From: Monocercomonoides exilis
Lineage: Eukaryota > Preaxostyla > Oxymonadida > Polymastigidae
Assembly (NCBI GenBank): GCA_001643675.2
Contig: LSRY02000023.1
Span: 485,001-530,000, forward strand
Length of the DNA stretch: 45,000 nucleotides
Direction of reading: 5' to 3'
Shown piece by piece: positions 10,565-21,102 of the stretch. Position numbers and translations under genes: made by a program. The notes under the pieces were generated by a model that searched no databases, was not told where the DNA came from, and saw only the letters and a program-made list of their open reading frames with translations. Numbering within the stretch: position 1 is the stretch's first letter; each line of letters starts with the position of its first letter.

Positions 10565-12859
10565 ATGACATTCATTCATCATCTTCTTCTTCTTCATAAT
10601 CAAATATTTCAACATCATATCATACAGTATCTTCTTCTGTTTTCTCTTTCTCTTCCTCATCATTTTCATCCTCCTTATCCTTCTCTTTCATTTCATGCAC
10701 CTTTCATTCACCTCCTCCTCTCAACCAACAGATCTTCCCTTGTTCCTTCTTCATTGGCTCTTCAATTCTCTTCTCTTTCTCCATCTTTCCCTTCTCTCTC
10801 TTCTCTCTCTCACATCCCTTCTCTCCCTCATTCTTTTCTCACTCAACAGCTTCTTTCTCAGTCAACTTCACCTGATCTTTCTCCTTTTCCTCCGCCTTTC
10901 TTTGATGAAGACAACGAATTTACAAACATTCGCACAAGAAAACTTCAATTGAGGCAGAACAGACTGAGATGGGTGCAGAAAAACAAGCAGATGTCGAACA
11001 AAGAGCAGAGGAAGCTGGCTATTTTCACTGGAATATTTGAGAATGGGAATAATTGGAAAGATAGAAAAGGAAAAAGAGGAAATGGAGTGAGATGAATAAC
11101 ACGAAAAACAGCAATGAGGGAGAGAGAGAAGGAGAAGTGGAAGGAGAAACTGAAAGAGAGAGAGAAAGAGAAAGAGAAAAGAGAGAAATTTCATGATTTA
11201 AAACTATTAGGCGATTGGGTGGAGCTTCTTGATACAGACGAGGCAGTCGATGAACGTGGAGTCAATCCATTGACACTCGAAAACTCCTCATCTTCCAACA
11301 CAATCAACACATTTGATTTTCCTGGCTATGCAACCAATCTTATTGACAACTTTCTCTTTGAGCAATTACTGAACAATGGCGATGGCATTCTGCGAAGAAG
11401 ATTCGGTTCGCTTGCAAACAGCCTCATTTCGAGCAGAGAATTGTCTGTTTTTCAGTCAGATGCGATCTGAATCCATCTTTTGTGCCTCGAAGACAAAGAC
11501 TGAGAAAAAGCAATCAAAATTCAACATAAACCTTTTTTACTCATTCAATTGCTGGCATTGGCACAGGAACAGGAACATCTCCTTCTTCATTACCCAATGA
11601 ATCTTTTATTTCTCTTTGTCAGCCATCTCCTTCTCCCTCTCCTTCATCATCATCATCATCATCATCATCTTCTTCTTCCTCTTCTTCTGTCTACCAATCA
11701 GAGCCAATTTCATTCAGAATCCATTCTTCTGCTTATTCCTCCATTCCACCTGCCATTTCAGCCACTTCTTCATTCAATTCCCCCACCTCTTCCATCACAA
11801 AGACACAAACTTCAACCTCTTCTTCTTCTTCTTCTTTCTCTTCTTCCTTCTCTTCTTCCTTCTCTTCTTCTTATTCTTCTTCGTTGCTGCCCTTTTCTAG
11901 AAACAAATTTCTGACAGGCGTTGAGCAGCAGATGAGGTGGATGAGGCAGCAGTTCGGAAGAAGAAGGAAAAGACAAAATTTTGTTCTTTCACGATATGCG
12001 TTTGAGGCGCTGCCGCTGTTTGCAGAGTTTCGGATGGTGGAGCAGAATGCAGAGAATTTGGAGAAGAGGAAGAGAGAAAGAGAGAGAGCGAAGGAAAGAG
12101 AGAGAGAAGCAAGGAACGAGAGGAGAGAGGAGAGAAGAACAAAATTACTGATAAGTTGAGGAAGGAATTAAAGCATGCAAGTGATAGGGATAATAGCTAC
12201 AATGAAAATGAATATTTAGCAAAAGCAGAAGAAAACGAGAGTATATCATTGATTAGAAGAAATTCTCTGAAGAAAACAAAAAAGAAAGAAGAAAGTGAAT
12301 GCCTTTACAACAGCTCCATCTTCAGCCATGAAGACAGGAGAAGAAAGATGAGACACAAACAGAGATAAAAACTGCTTCGGCTGATGAAACCGAAGGAGAT
12401 ATAGAGGAAAGATGAATGAGAAAGATGAGCGGGAGAGCAGGAAAATGGAGAAAGAAGAAAAAGACAAGAATTTGTTTAACAGCATCCCAGGAATACTACA
12501 ACCACACCTTGAGACAGGCACGCCGAACAACCAGAAGGAGAACAAAATGGCCAGCTAGGCACAGCAAGAGGCGAAAGAAAGTCAAACGCCAATTTTGACG
12601 AGAGAGCGGAAATTGGACTGCATGCTGAATGATTTAGCCAATTCTGACTTAGAAGATTTGGACAATGAACTGGATGTGCCTTGCCGCTATGTGCGTATTA
12701 AAAGCGAAAAAAAACAGGCAATTTGTGTGGAAGATGCGAAAATTGCCTGTGTGTGCAGCAGTCGACGCGAGGCAGACGAGAACAAGACTGGATCTAATGA
12801 GTGCGCTGAAGATCGTTCTTAAGCAAAGACGTGCGGAACTGCAAAGAGGAAGCATAAGT
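10565..12859 (+). pseudogene. Broken Ser- and Lys/Arg/Glu-rich gene
   Basis: Good coding text runs through this region in changing frames. One frame (10565-11470) is cut by TGA 11093-11095 and ends LFEQLLNNGDGILRRRFG. A second frame takes over near 11450 (RCDLNPSFVPRRQRLRKSN), reads TAA as Gln near 11527, passes a His/Ser run at 11640-11680 and ends at TGA about 12159. A third (about 12140-12415) contains LKHASDRDNSYNENEYLAK and reads TAA and TAG as Gln. A fourth (12384-12859) contains NDLANSDLEDLDNELDVP and again reads TAG and TAA as Gln. No family is recognised. At least one TGA and three frame changes are needed, so it is a pseudogene or a badly called gene. It lies directly outside the right arm. 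Confidence 0.45.
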
Positions 12860-13160
12860 GACACACAGAAAGGGAAGGAAAGGAGAAGGGAAAAGATAAC
12901 CGCAACTGTTTCAGAAGGAGAAATGGATAAGAACCTGTAGAAAGAGCAGTGTACCTGGGAGAAGAGATGCGCTGTCGTTTTCAAAATTGGAATCTTTCTT
13001 CGCGTAGCAGAATTCGATGGCGATGGATTTGATGAGGAAATATTCTGCACTCAATTTGGTTGCGCCTTTTAATTCAACTGCAGAATTTGACGCAAATACA
13101 AAAAGTGTTCTTTATCCTCTTTCTCACTGAACTTTTTCACTTGTCAGTTCTCCCTTGTTT

Positions 13161-13430
13161 ATGAACGCCCAACAACAGTCTTCTCGTTCTTTCAGAACAT
13201 CTTTATCTCCTTCCCTCTTATCTCGATCCGTTCATCCATATTCTGCTAATCCTGCTGCTCCTGGTTCACTTTCTCCACTTTCACTATCTGCTCTATCTTC
13301 GTCTCCTTCTCTTTCGTTCAGCTTTCGTCAAATTCATCATTAGGCCTCGTCTATCATTCCTATTCAGAAGCACAGATAATTATTTATTCTGAAATAGAAT
13401 TTCAACCAACCTAACACGTTAATGAAATGA
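13161..13430 (+). CDS. Small Ser/Pro-rich ORF, uncertain
   Basis: The ATG frame of 89 residues is MNAQQQSSRSFRTSLSPSLL followed by a Ser/Pro/Ala-rich stretch. It reads through TAG and TAA codons as Gln before ending at TGA 13428-13430. No domain is recognised. The first 60 residues have coding-like composition; the tail does not. It could be an exon fragment of the decayed gene just upstream. Confidence 0.25.
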
Positions 13431-13931
13431 ATAATATTGATCTGGAATAGCCTATCATCGTGCATGCAACAGAAAATAGAGATAGACTCAGCTTTTCATT
13501 TGGAAGCTGAAAGAATTCACAGAAAGCAGAAAGAGCAGGGCAGAAAACAATATTTGGTACGAATGATTATATGGATGATCTCCCAGAGATTTCTCGATGC
13601 TGTTTGAATTCGACTAGTCGTGAAAGATGAAACAAAGAGAGAAAGCGGGATTTGAGGAAAAGGCATATTTGAAGAGAAATTATATGAGATTCTTGCTCTC
13701 ATATGATATGAACAAGTTGAAATCGGAATGTTGAGGAAATAAATGTTTTTGAAGAACTTTCTGATATGATCGAAGAAAGGAAAATGGAAATATGCTTTCA
13801 ACAATGAGATTTATTTTCATTGGATGCAGAAACCAAAAGAGATGAGGAAATCTAGAAGAAATATTTTTGTCTGAGCCAACATCAAATTTCTCGAAAGATA
13901 AGCTATTATTTATTCTTCAGTTGAAAAAGCG
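13431..13931. other. Coding-like shards, no gene resolved
   Basis: Short plus-strand pieces such as FEELSDMIEERKMEI (about 13745-13790) look coding but stop at TGA within a few dozen codons. A polypyrimidine-AG sequence at about 13907-13920 could be a splice acceptor for the next feature. I could not join them into a gene. Confidence 0.4.
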
Positions 13932-14324
13932 ATGAAAGCTCAAGGATTTTTCAAAGATATGGAAAATGGAAAGAATAATAAAAAAATCAGAAAAAGTTTA
14001 TCATTTCCAGTGATTTTTGTATTTGGAGAACGGAATGTGAGAGTGTTTGTGGGAATGAAAGTGGAGACGAGAAGAGAGAGGGAGGTATCGCTGAAGGGAG
14101 CAATGCATCCGAGAGTATTATCCGCTGTGGCGCAGGGGCTTTTTCTGTGATTTGCCACAGGCATCAGTTTCAGTTCCATTGCTGGGATCGATTTTGTTCT
14201 GCGCGATGAGGGGGAGCCAGCCATTGAACTCAGCTTTTCTAATTTTTCACCATTTCATTTAACGTTTGATGAAGCTTCTGAATCAAATTAAAAAAACGGA
14301 GATTTATCTGCTACACAAAAGTGA
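13932..14324 (+). pseudogene. Gene interrupted by one in-frame TGA
   Basis: One frame gives 72 residues of coding text (VFGERNVRVFVGMKVETRR, then HPRVLSAVAQGLFL). It meets TGA at 14148-14150 and then continues in the same frame for about 57 residues of equally good text (IAGIDFVLRDEGEPAIELSF), with one TAA as Gln, to TGA 14322-14324. The simplest reading is a TGG (Trp) to TGA mutation in a once intact gene. Recoding of this TGA cannot be excluded. A probable splice acceptor just upstream means the true N-terminus may lie further left. No family recognised. Confidence 0.45.
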
Positions 14325-14718
14325 GGGGAAAATGAGAAAAATAACTATTATTGTTTGATTGATTCCAATATTTTTGTTTTCTTATCATCTTTTCTGTTCT
14401 TCTTTATGATCTTTCTCTTTTCAATGTTAAGTTTTTCCAATTATTAATTTTTAACTACTTTTTTGAAGTTCGATTTATATATTTTCTCCACTTATTAAAA
14501 AAAATTTGATCAAAATATCCTTTTTCGCCAAAAATAAAAAAAAGGTATGGATTTTTGTTTAAATATATAAATCTTATAAATGTTTTATCAATACATGCTA
14601 AATACTCATAAAAAATCAATTCTTGTTATCAGAACAAAAAAAAACTATTTGATCAATAAATACCACAATAGAATTTCTTTTTTCAATTTTTGATCTTTTT
14701 TTATGAAGTCAAAAAAAA
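14325..14718. other. AT-rich spacer
   Basis: A/T homopolymers dominate. I see no gene or structured feature. Confidence 0.6.
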
Positions 14719-15027
14719 TCACCCATATGCAGAAGATATATGAGCAATGGAACAATCCCCATTCTTTTCCATTTCCTCTATATTGAACAATCCAGACCTC
14801 CTGTTGTTGTGGACAACTCTTCCTGCCTTTTTTTACGCGATTTGCCTTAAAATCGAAGAATGAGCAATGACTTTCATTTTCACCAAAGCTGGAGGTTTGA
14901 TTATTTCTCGTTTTAATAGATAATCCACTTTTTCAGCCTTTGAATTTAGCCTGCGGAATTCTGCTGAGACTTTGATGGGAGAAAGCTTTTCATACTGAAG
15001 AGACGATGTCGTTTGTGATTTTTTCAT
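14719..15027 (-). CDS. Small basic protein, function unknown
   Basis: The frame opens with ATG at 15027 and codes for 102 residues, starting MKKSQTTSSLQYEKLSPIKV and containing AEFRRLNSKAEKVDYLLKRE. A TAA at 14833-14835 sits in the middle of good coding text (ILRQIA, Gln, KKAGRVVHNNRRSG). Read as Gln, the frame runs on to TGA at 14719-14721. The protein is Lys/Arg-rich with a probable amphipathic helix and no signal peptide. I recognise no family. It stands alone between AT-rich spacers with no visible intron. Under the standard code it would be 64 residues. Confidence 0.5.
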
Positions 15028-15399
15028 TCAATTAATAAAATAAGATCGATCAATAAAATACTAGTCATTCAACCTGAATTTATCATTATTATTTAAACAC
15101 GTTGAAGGTTTTCGATCTAGCTAAAAGTTTTGTTTTGTTTTCTATTTGTTTTCAAATTTAAAAATATATTTGGAGAATTAATTATTGATTTTAATGTCAT
15201 GGGTTTTGTCCTTGTCTATTAATTGTTAATATTCAATAAAAACATTCGCAAACTTTTCCCATCATTTTCAAAGAATTAGAATTACTCATTTTTAATGCTG
15301 AATAATTTCTGATTTATAAGCAACTTTTTCGATCTCTTTTGAAAGTTTTTCGAGATTGAATAATATTTGATGTATCAATCAATCAAGCAATCAATCCAG

Positions 15400-15450
<51 letters not shown>

Positions 15451-16106
15451 GAATTTTTTTCAAGAATGATAAACTCAAGTGGAAAGGTCAAATAGTTTTC
15501 GTTGGCATTGAATCAATTGAAATGGAATTAGAAAATTTTAATTTTGTCTCTTTTGATTTCGCATAGCTTTTCTTCTTTTAGCCAAAAATTGTATTTGGCA
15601 AAAACGCTTAAATAAAACATTTCCGCAAATAGTGAACAACCCAGAACGGATTAACAGTGAATGATAAAATTGTGAAATGAATTAAAAACAATCGTAAGTT
15701 TAAAAATAAAATATATTAATTGGAAATGAAAAATCGAACACCAAATATGTGCAGCTTTCAATATAAAAGAAATGAGGAAAAAAGAAAAGAAAAAGAAAAA
15801 GAAAAAGCATAATCAAATGTTTGACTGAAAGCAGAACAAATGAAGAAAATCCTCTTATTGAATTTCTCTTTTTTGATGCAAAATAAGCATTTTTTTGAAA
15901 AAAGCTAGGGAAAAAATAAAAGAAGAATATTAAAAACAGCATCAACATTCGAGAAAATTCAAAAGAATGGATAGCTTTTGTAAAGAAATTGAAAAAAACA
16001 TATATACAAGACAAATCGAACAACAGCAACAAAAATGAAATAACAAAAGATAATTTTAGGCGAATGCTAAACAAAAAATAAGCAATTGTAAGATTAATCG
16101 CAATTA
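15028..16106. other. AT-rich spacer with 47-base poly(A)
   Basis: There is no credible gene. A minus-strand frame at 15700-16110 is Phe/Leu-rich only because of T-runs. The segment contains an uninterrupted A run at 15400-15446, which could be the tail of a retroposed copy, though I see no recognisable copy upstream. Confidence 0.55.
15400..15446. repeat. Poly(A) tract, 47 bases
   Basis: Uninterrupted run of A on the plus strand, the longest homopolymer in the window. Confidence 0.95.
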
Positions 16107-18231
16107 TCAATAGCCTTCAATATGCCTTTTGGGGAAAATCAAATTTGCGAGCACCTTTGTTTGGTTCCAGTCGAGCACGCGAATCTCATCCCCAGCTGAT
16201 TTGCACACAAGTCATGGCAATCAAATCACAATGCACATCCGTCAAAAGAAAAGAAAAGAAAAGAAAAAGAAAAGAAAAAGAAAAGAAAAAGAAAAGAAAA
16301 AGAAAAGAACAATTTTAGCCGATTTTCAATTTTCCAATATTCCAAATTATATTAAATTAAATGTTATAAAAATACACAAATACAACAGAAACAAACATCG
16401 TTTAACCAGTTCTTGAATATCAGCAAGCTGCTTGTCAGCAACCTCGCACACTGCGCTTAAATGCTGCAAAATCGTTTCCATAGCCCCACGCCGGCATCCA
16501 AGGCACGCAGAAAGAGCAATCACTGAGCACAATTTATCCCAGAAAAGAAAAAGCGCATCATTTGATTGCAACAGAGAATTCATAAATAAATAAATAAATA
16601 AATAGTTAATGTCAAATGGGAAAACACAATGCATTAAAGAATTTTTGAGCAGAAAATAAGCGCAACCGAGTTAAGAGCGAAATGATAAAAGCACAAATAC
16701 TGCACTCAAGCACACCAGAATGAAGCACATTGAGCGATGCATCGTTGTGGATGGAGCTCATCACTTTCCTCCCAATCGTGTTTCTTGGATTGGACAGCAG
16801 AAAATGCCTCCACCCGCCAGACACACGCTCGTCAAGCGTTCTCGTAAGCGCATCAAAAAACAGCTCTGCAGAAACATCGCACCCAAGCAAACAGAACACA
16901 TTCAATCAGAAAAAGATAAATAGAAAAATAGAAACAGAAATAGAAAAAAAAAAAGACAGTGATGCAAATATGAAATCAGCCTTTTTTCGAAGCAAAGAGG
17001 AGCCAACTTCATCCTCCAAAATCACACGCACACACAAAAAATGTTCATTCATTCATTCATTCACAAAATAAAATAAAATAAAATAAAAACACAGTGCCTC
17101 TTCAGCTGCACACCATAATACCACTCCACCTTCATCGGCAGCTTCCCGCTCAGCTCAGATATCAGATACGACTCAAAGTCGATCTCGTCGTCTTGCAGCT
17201 GCTTCCTCTCCCGCGCCAGCATGAACTCCTCCACATTCTCCTTTCCTGCCCTGCCCGCTTCCCCGCCCTCGCACACGCCCCCCTGCGCCTTGCCCACCTG
17301 CTCTTCCTCCATCTCCCGCGGCGGCGGCGGAGGCGGCGGGCATCCTTTGCGCGCCCCCCTCCAGAACAGGCTGCGGCGGCGGTGCAACTGGCGGCGGATG
17401 TCTGCGCGGGTTGATCACAATCCACACCTGCTCCTCTCTCTCTTCTTTCTCTTCTCGCTCTCCACACTCCTTCACACACTCACTCGATGATGACGAAGAC
17501 GAAGACGATGAAGACAATGAAGACGATGATGTGGTTGTGGCAGGGGCAATGGCAGTGGCAGGGACAGTCGAGTCTTCAGCTGCCTCCGAAGAGTTGGCAC
17601 AAGCCTCTTCTGCTCCTCCTTCATGCTTCGCCTCAGACGAATCTGCCCTCTTCTCTTTCTTCTCTCGCTTCTCTCTCATCTCTCTCTTCTCTCCCGCCTC
17701 GCTCTCCTCGTCTGCCTTCTTGATGCTCTCCTCGTCTGTCGTGATCGACACCGACGACGCTGCTGCAAACACCGGAACCGCGGCCGACTGCGTGACTGTG
17801 CTGAACTGCGTCGTGCTCGGCAGGAACGACGACCGGTTCGTCAGCCGAAGCGCCCGCCGCTTGCTCTCCTTCTCCCGCTGCCTCTCCGACGGCGACATCC
17901 GCAGCAGACGCGCCAGCAGCGCCAGCGCCGTCACTGCCACCGAGTCTCCCTCTGCCGCTGCCGAGGCTGCACACGCAAGGCAGGCCGAGGAGAGGCAGAT
18001 GAGGGATGATCGCGTCACGATGAGTGGAAGTTGTGCTGGTGATGAGGATGAAGAGGAAGAAGAAGAAGAAGTGGAGGATGAGGATGAGGAGGAGGAAAAA
18101 GATAATTTTTGTTAAATTTGTGTGTAAGATAATGATGATGAAAGAGATGAAAGAGATGAAGGAGATGAAGGAGAAGGAGAAGGAGAAGAAGGATAGATTT
18201 GATGAAATTGGACGTGATTTTTTCTTTTCAT
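16107..18231 (-). CDS. Four-exon Ser/Pro-rich protein, function unknown
   Basis: Starts ATG at 18231 (MKRKNHVQFHQIYP), reads TAA 18112-18114 as Gln, then a polyserine run, an Ala/Leu-rich segment, Glu/Lys-rich and Ser-rich segments and a polyproline stretch. Exon 1 (18231-17093) needs one base removed in a six-G run (17354-17359 on the plus strand) to pass from the LEGGA frame into the GCPPPPPPPRE frame. With that change its length gives phase 1, which matches exon 2 (16865-16701), exon 3 (16522-16397) and exon 4 (16195-16107, TGA). The first junction creates a TAG, read as Gln. About 505 residues. The C-terminal 150 residues are helical (TLDERVSGGWRHFLLSNPR, TILQHLSAVCEVADKQLADI) and faintly recall formin FH3-type helical repeats. 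That is only an impression. Matching phases at all junctions support the model. Confidence 0.55.
16250..16308. repeat. (AAAAGA)-type microsatellite in intron
   Basis: Imperfect run of AAAAG/AAAAGA units on the plus strand, forming the pyrimidine-rich 3' part of intron 3 of the gene on the other strand. Confidence 0.8.
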
Positions 18232-18344
18232 AAATAAAAATACTTTTAATATGTTGAAGAAGTTTGTAAACTTCATTTCATCGAAATTTCTTGTATAAGA
18301 ATTTAAATTGAAAAATATAGAAAAACAGTCGAATCAGTCGTGAT

Positions 18345-18690
18345 GGATGTCTCTGTGGACGGCGTCTTTTCATTATTCATAACAATTGCCAAAGAAGAAA
18401 AATTCAACCAGAAATGTTTTCATTGAAGATGACAAGATGCAAATTGTACATTTTAATAGAATCAGAAATGAAATGACTGAAAAGGTTGGAATCTCTGTTG
18501 AAAATTGTGTTGCTTCCGGAAATAAAAAGATAAAGAAGGGTTGAAGAAACAATTGAAAGAGATGTTCTTTCATTTTTCACAAGCCATTGAATTAAGATAT
18601 GGCAGTCATTGAAGTCCAAGGAAGAATTTCTGGTTAACTCAAAGAAGAGAAAAGTGTGTGCAAAATGAAGTATTCGGACAATGAATCCGA
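18345..18690 (+). pseudogene. Short coding relic
   Basis: Pieces of plausible protein (EDDKMQIVHFNRIRNEMTEK, EETIERDVLSFFTSH, IKIWQSLKSKEEFLVNSKK) lie in succession but are separated by TGA codons and frame changes. I recognise no family. It is probably a remnant of a gene on the plus strand. Confidence 0.3.
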
Positions 18691-18809
18691 ATATCCTTCC
18701 GCTCTCTTCATTCTGATGGAATTATGTATGAGCTTTCTGATTCATTTCTATTTTATTTTTGATGAACAATTGAAGGTGTTGTTGAATTCTTTTGCTTCCT
18801 GAATGCTTC

Positions 18810-19254
18810 TCATGGCACAACTGCCTTCGTTTCATTTCTCATCTGATTGTCATTCAATATAAGTTAAATGGATTTTTGATTTCCCAAAGCGTTTGATGAA
18901 AACAAAAGAAAAATGTCTTCTTCATTCATTGTATCTGCTTCATCAATCATTTGTCCTGTCATCCTTGATGTTGGAGATGGGCATTCAAAAATTATCATAA
19001 TTTGCCCATTTCGATATGAAACTATTTTTCCTTTTTCTTCTGCTGTTTGACTGAATTTTGGTTCGAGTTGCAAATTCTTTTTTTGTTTTTCATCTTTCAG
19101 TTCTTTTGTCTTCAATAATCCAATGAATCATCTTGATTGAAAACTGAAAATGAAAAAAAAAAGAGAGATAAAAAACAGAATCATTCATGCTCACAAGCAT
19201 TAACGTTCTCCGTCCATAGACTTCATCTTCTTTGAAAAAAGAATTCATTCTCAT
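18810..19254 (-). CDS. Small two-exon protein, function unknown
   Basis: Exon 1 (19254-19195) begins MRMNSFFKEDEVYGRRTLML. A GTGAGC donor at 19194 and an AAG acceptor ending at 19110 give an 85-bp intron in phase 0. Exon 2 (19109-18810) codes for a Lys/Gln-rich start, then GKIVSYRNGQIMIIFECPSP and an acidic tail, reading TAA as Gln before TGA 18810-18812. About 119 residues. No domain recognised. Exon 2 is convincing coding text; the exon 1 join is less certain because the acceptor lacks a strong pyrimidine tract. Confidence 0.45.
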
Positions 19255-19639
19255 TTCTCTTTTTTGAGGATTTGCCTGTTTTGTTTTTCTCCTCAGCAAA
19301 CCTCCTTTTAAACATCAGATATTAATTCCATACCATACAAAGAAGATATATGATACATGAAACAAAATGTCTCAAAATATGAAATCATTTTCTTCATAAC
19401 AATTTTTTGTTGGTTTGATCAAAGAGAAACAAAACATTTGTCTTTCTGACTTTGTTCTGCCAAGATCATTTGATTTTGCTGAATATTCTATCTTCGCAGT
19501 AAATTTATTAAGAAAAATCATTTGTATAGCATTGTTTCCTTTTCATTTTGCAAGATAATCAAACATGTTTGTATTTTTCGATTTCACAATTTAACACAAA
19601 TCTTTGTTCATAAACATTACGTTTTTTGCGATAAACAGA
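19255..19639. other. AT-rich spacer between divergent genes
   Basis: Lies between the 5' ends of the minus-strand small gene and gene A on the plus strand, so it should contain both promoters. No motif stands out. Confidence 0.5.
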
Positions 19640-21102
19640 ATGATGTTGCACTCTGATGATAAGAATATTAATGAACTTCAAGAGTTGCCACCAACAGAAA
19701 TAATTTTGAGTTTGTGAATTTCATGTTAACTTTAAATTACTCAGCTTCGTATTATTAATGATCCTTGAAGAATTGTTTTTAGAGTTTGAAGAATGCAGTG
19801 AAGAAGATCAAAGACAGAAAATCATTGAAATGAATGGACTTATCAAAGAAATGAATGGAGAAGAATTCGATTCTATTTTCTCTTCAAAGTTATTCGACAA
19901 AATACTCAAAATGATTGAGGAAGAGAAACTGTCAATGGGGAATGCATGTTTATTGTTGAAGCGTGTTGGATATTTCAAAGGGTTGAAAGGTGGTTGGATA
20001 TATGGTTTTGAACATTCTTTATTGATCGGAAGATTTGAAAAGATGATGATTGATGAAAATGAAAAGAAGAAAGAAGAAAAGAACGAAAAGTTTCTGATTG
20101 ATCTCTGTGAATGCTTTGCTTTGCTGAATTCTGAAATCATTCCAGATGAATTACTTTCAATCATTGTGCCCCTCCTTCTGAAAGTTGCGTTAAAGAAAGA
20201 GGAAAATGAGAAAATGCAAAAAGAGGAGGAAATAGCTTTGCTGGCTTTAAGTTGCATTGATATACTTAATGTATGAACATTTCTATTCCCATATTTGATA
20301 TTACAAATTTTTTGTTTTGTTTTGCTTTTATAAGGAATTGGATAAAGAACAGTATTTTAATGAAATCATAAAAATTATCAAATATCATCAGGAGCATCGC
20401 AATCTGACTCGACTTGCCTATCATTCTGCTTGGAAGTTTTTGATTTGCCGAATATACAAAGACAATAGTTTGGAGGATGTTATTGTAAACGAACTGCATT
20501 TTACGAGAGAAGCAATAAGAGAACTGGAAGAGCTGGCAAAATGGGTTGATGGGAAGAGAGAGAAAGAAGAGGAAAGAAGAGGAAAAGAAGTGAAAGAAGA
20601 GTTTCTAGTTGTGAGATGGATCATTTCGTTGAACGTCTATTTATTTTCTTGCAAATTGTGGAATGAAGAATTAGTCGGAATTCTCAACAGCATTGTTCAG
20701 ATATTTAAAGAAGCAAAAGATAATCACAGGGAAATAAGCAGAATATACCTTTGTTTTATGAGCTTATCTGCGGGAAACAAAACTGTGCAAATTGATGATA
20801 TGTTGAAAAGTGGCGCTATTGATTTTATTTTGGAGGAGATTCACGGATCAGCAATGGACGACTATATTGTTTGCGAATATTTGCATTTTTCGAAGGATAT
20901 TTCATTGAGGTTGAAAGAAAAGACGGATAATAAAATGGAAGAAGTAAAAAGAAAGATAGAAAAAAGGAAAGTGTTTGATAAGATGGAAGAAGAGGGATAC
21001 TCAGATACAGTCACAAGTTTTAAAGAAATATTTGAATTTCTCAATAAAAAATATTATGGCGATTTATCGTTGAATATTTCAGATTATTTTTGGAGTGTCT
21101 GA
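19640..21102 (+). CDS. Family member A: helical repeat-type protein
   Basis: Three exons (19640-19709, 19771-20270, 20335-21102) join in phase 1 and phase 0 across introns of 61 and 64 bp. They give 445 residues ending at TGA. The body is all-helical and charged: EEDQRQKIIEMNGLIKEMNG, a DLCECFALLNSE segment, YHQEHRNLTRLAYHSAWKFL and near the C-terminus VFDKMEEEGYSDTVTSF. Spacing of Leu-rich helices suggests an armadillo/HEAT-like fold, but I recognise no named domain. Three relatives in the window (22894-24437, 39589-41096, 41571-41990) share the intron positions where they can be compared. This copy contains no in-frame TAA or TAG and is the reference for showing that such codons are sense in its relatives. 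Lineage-specific family; function unknown. Confidence 0.75.

Noticed and set aside
15700-16110. Hydrophobic 136-residue minus-strand ORF
   Set aside because: Phe/Leu content comes from T-rich DNA; no start context, no homologue in the window, overlaps the end of a better supported gene.
18345-18690. SET- or SPRY-like domain in the relic
   Set aside because: The impression rests on a few residues only and no motif could be placed.
19741-19770. Start of gene A at ATG 19758
   Set aside because: Homologues B and C show a splice acceptor at the position of 19770/19771, and an upstream exon from 19640 joins there in matching phase.
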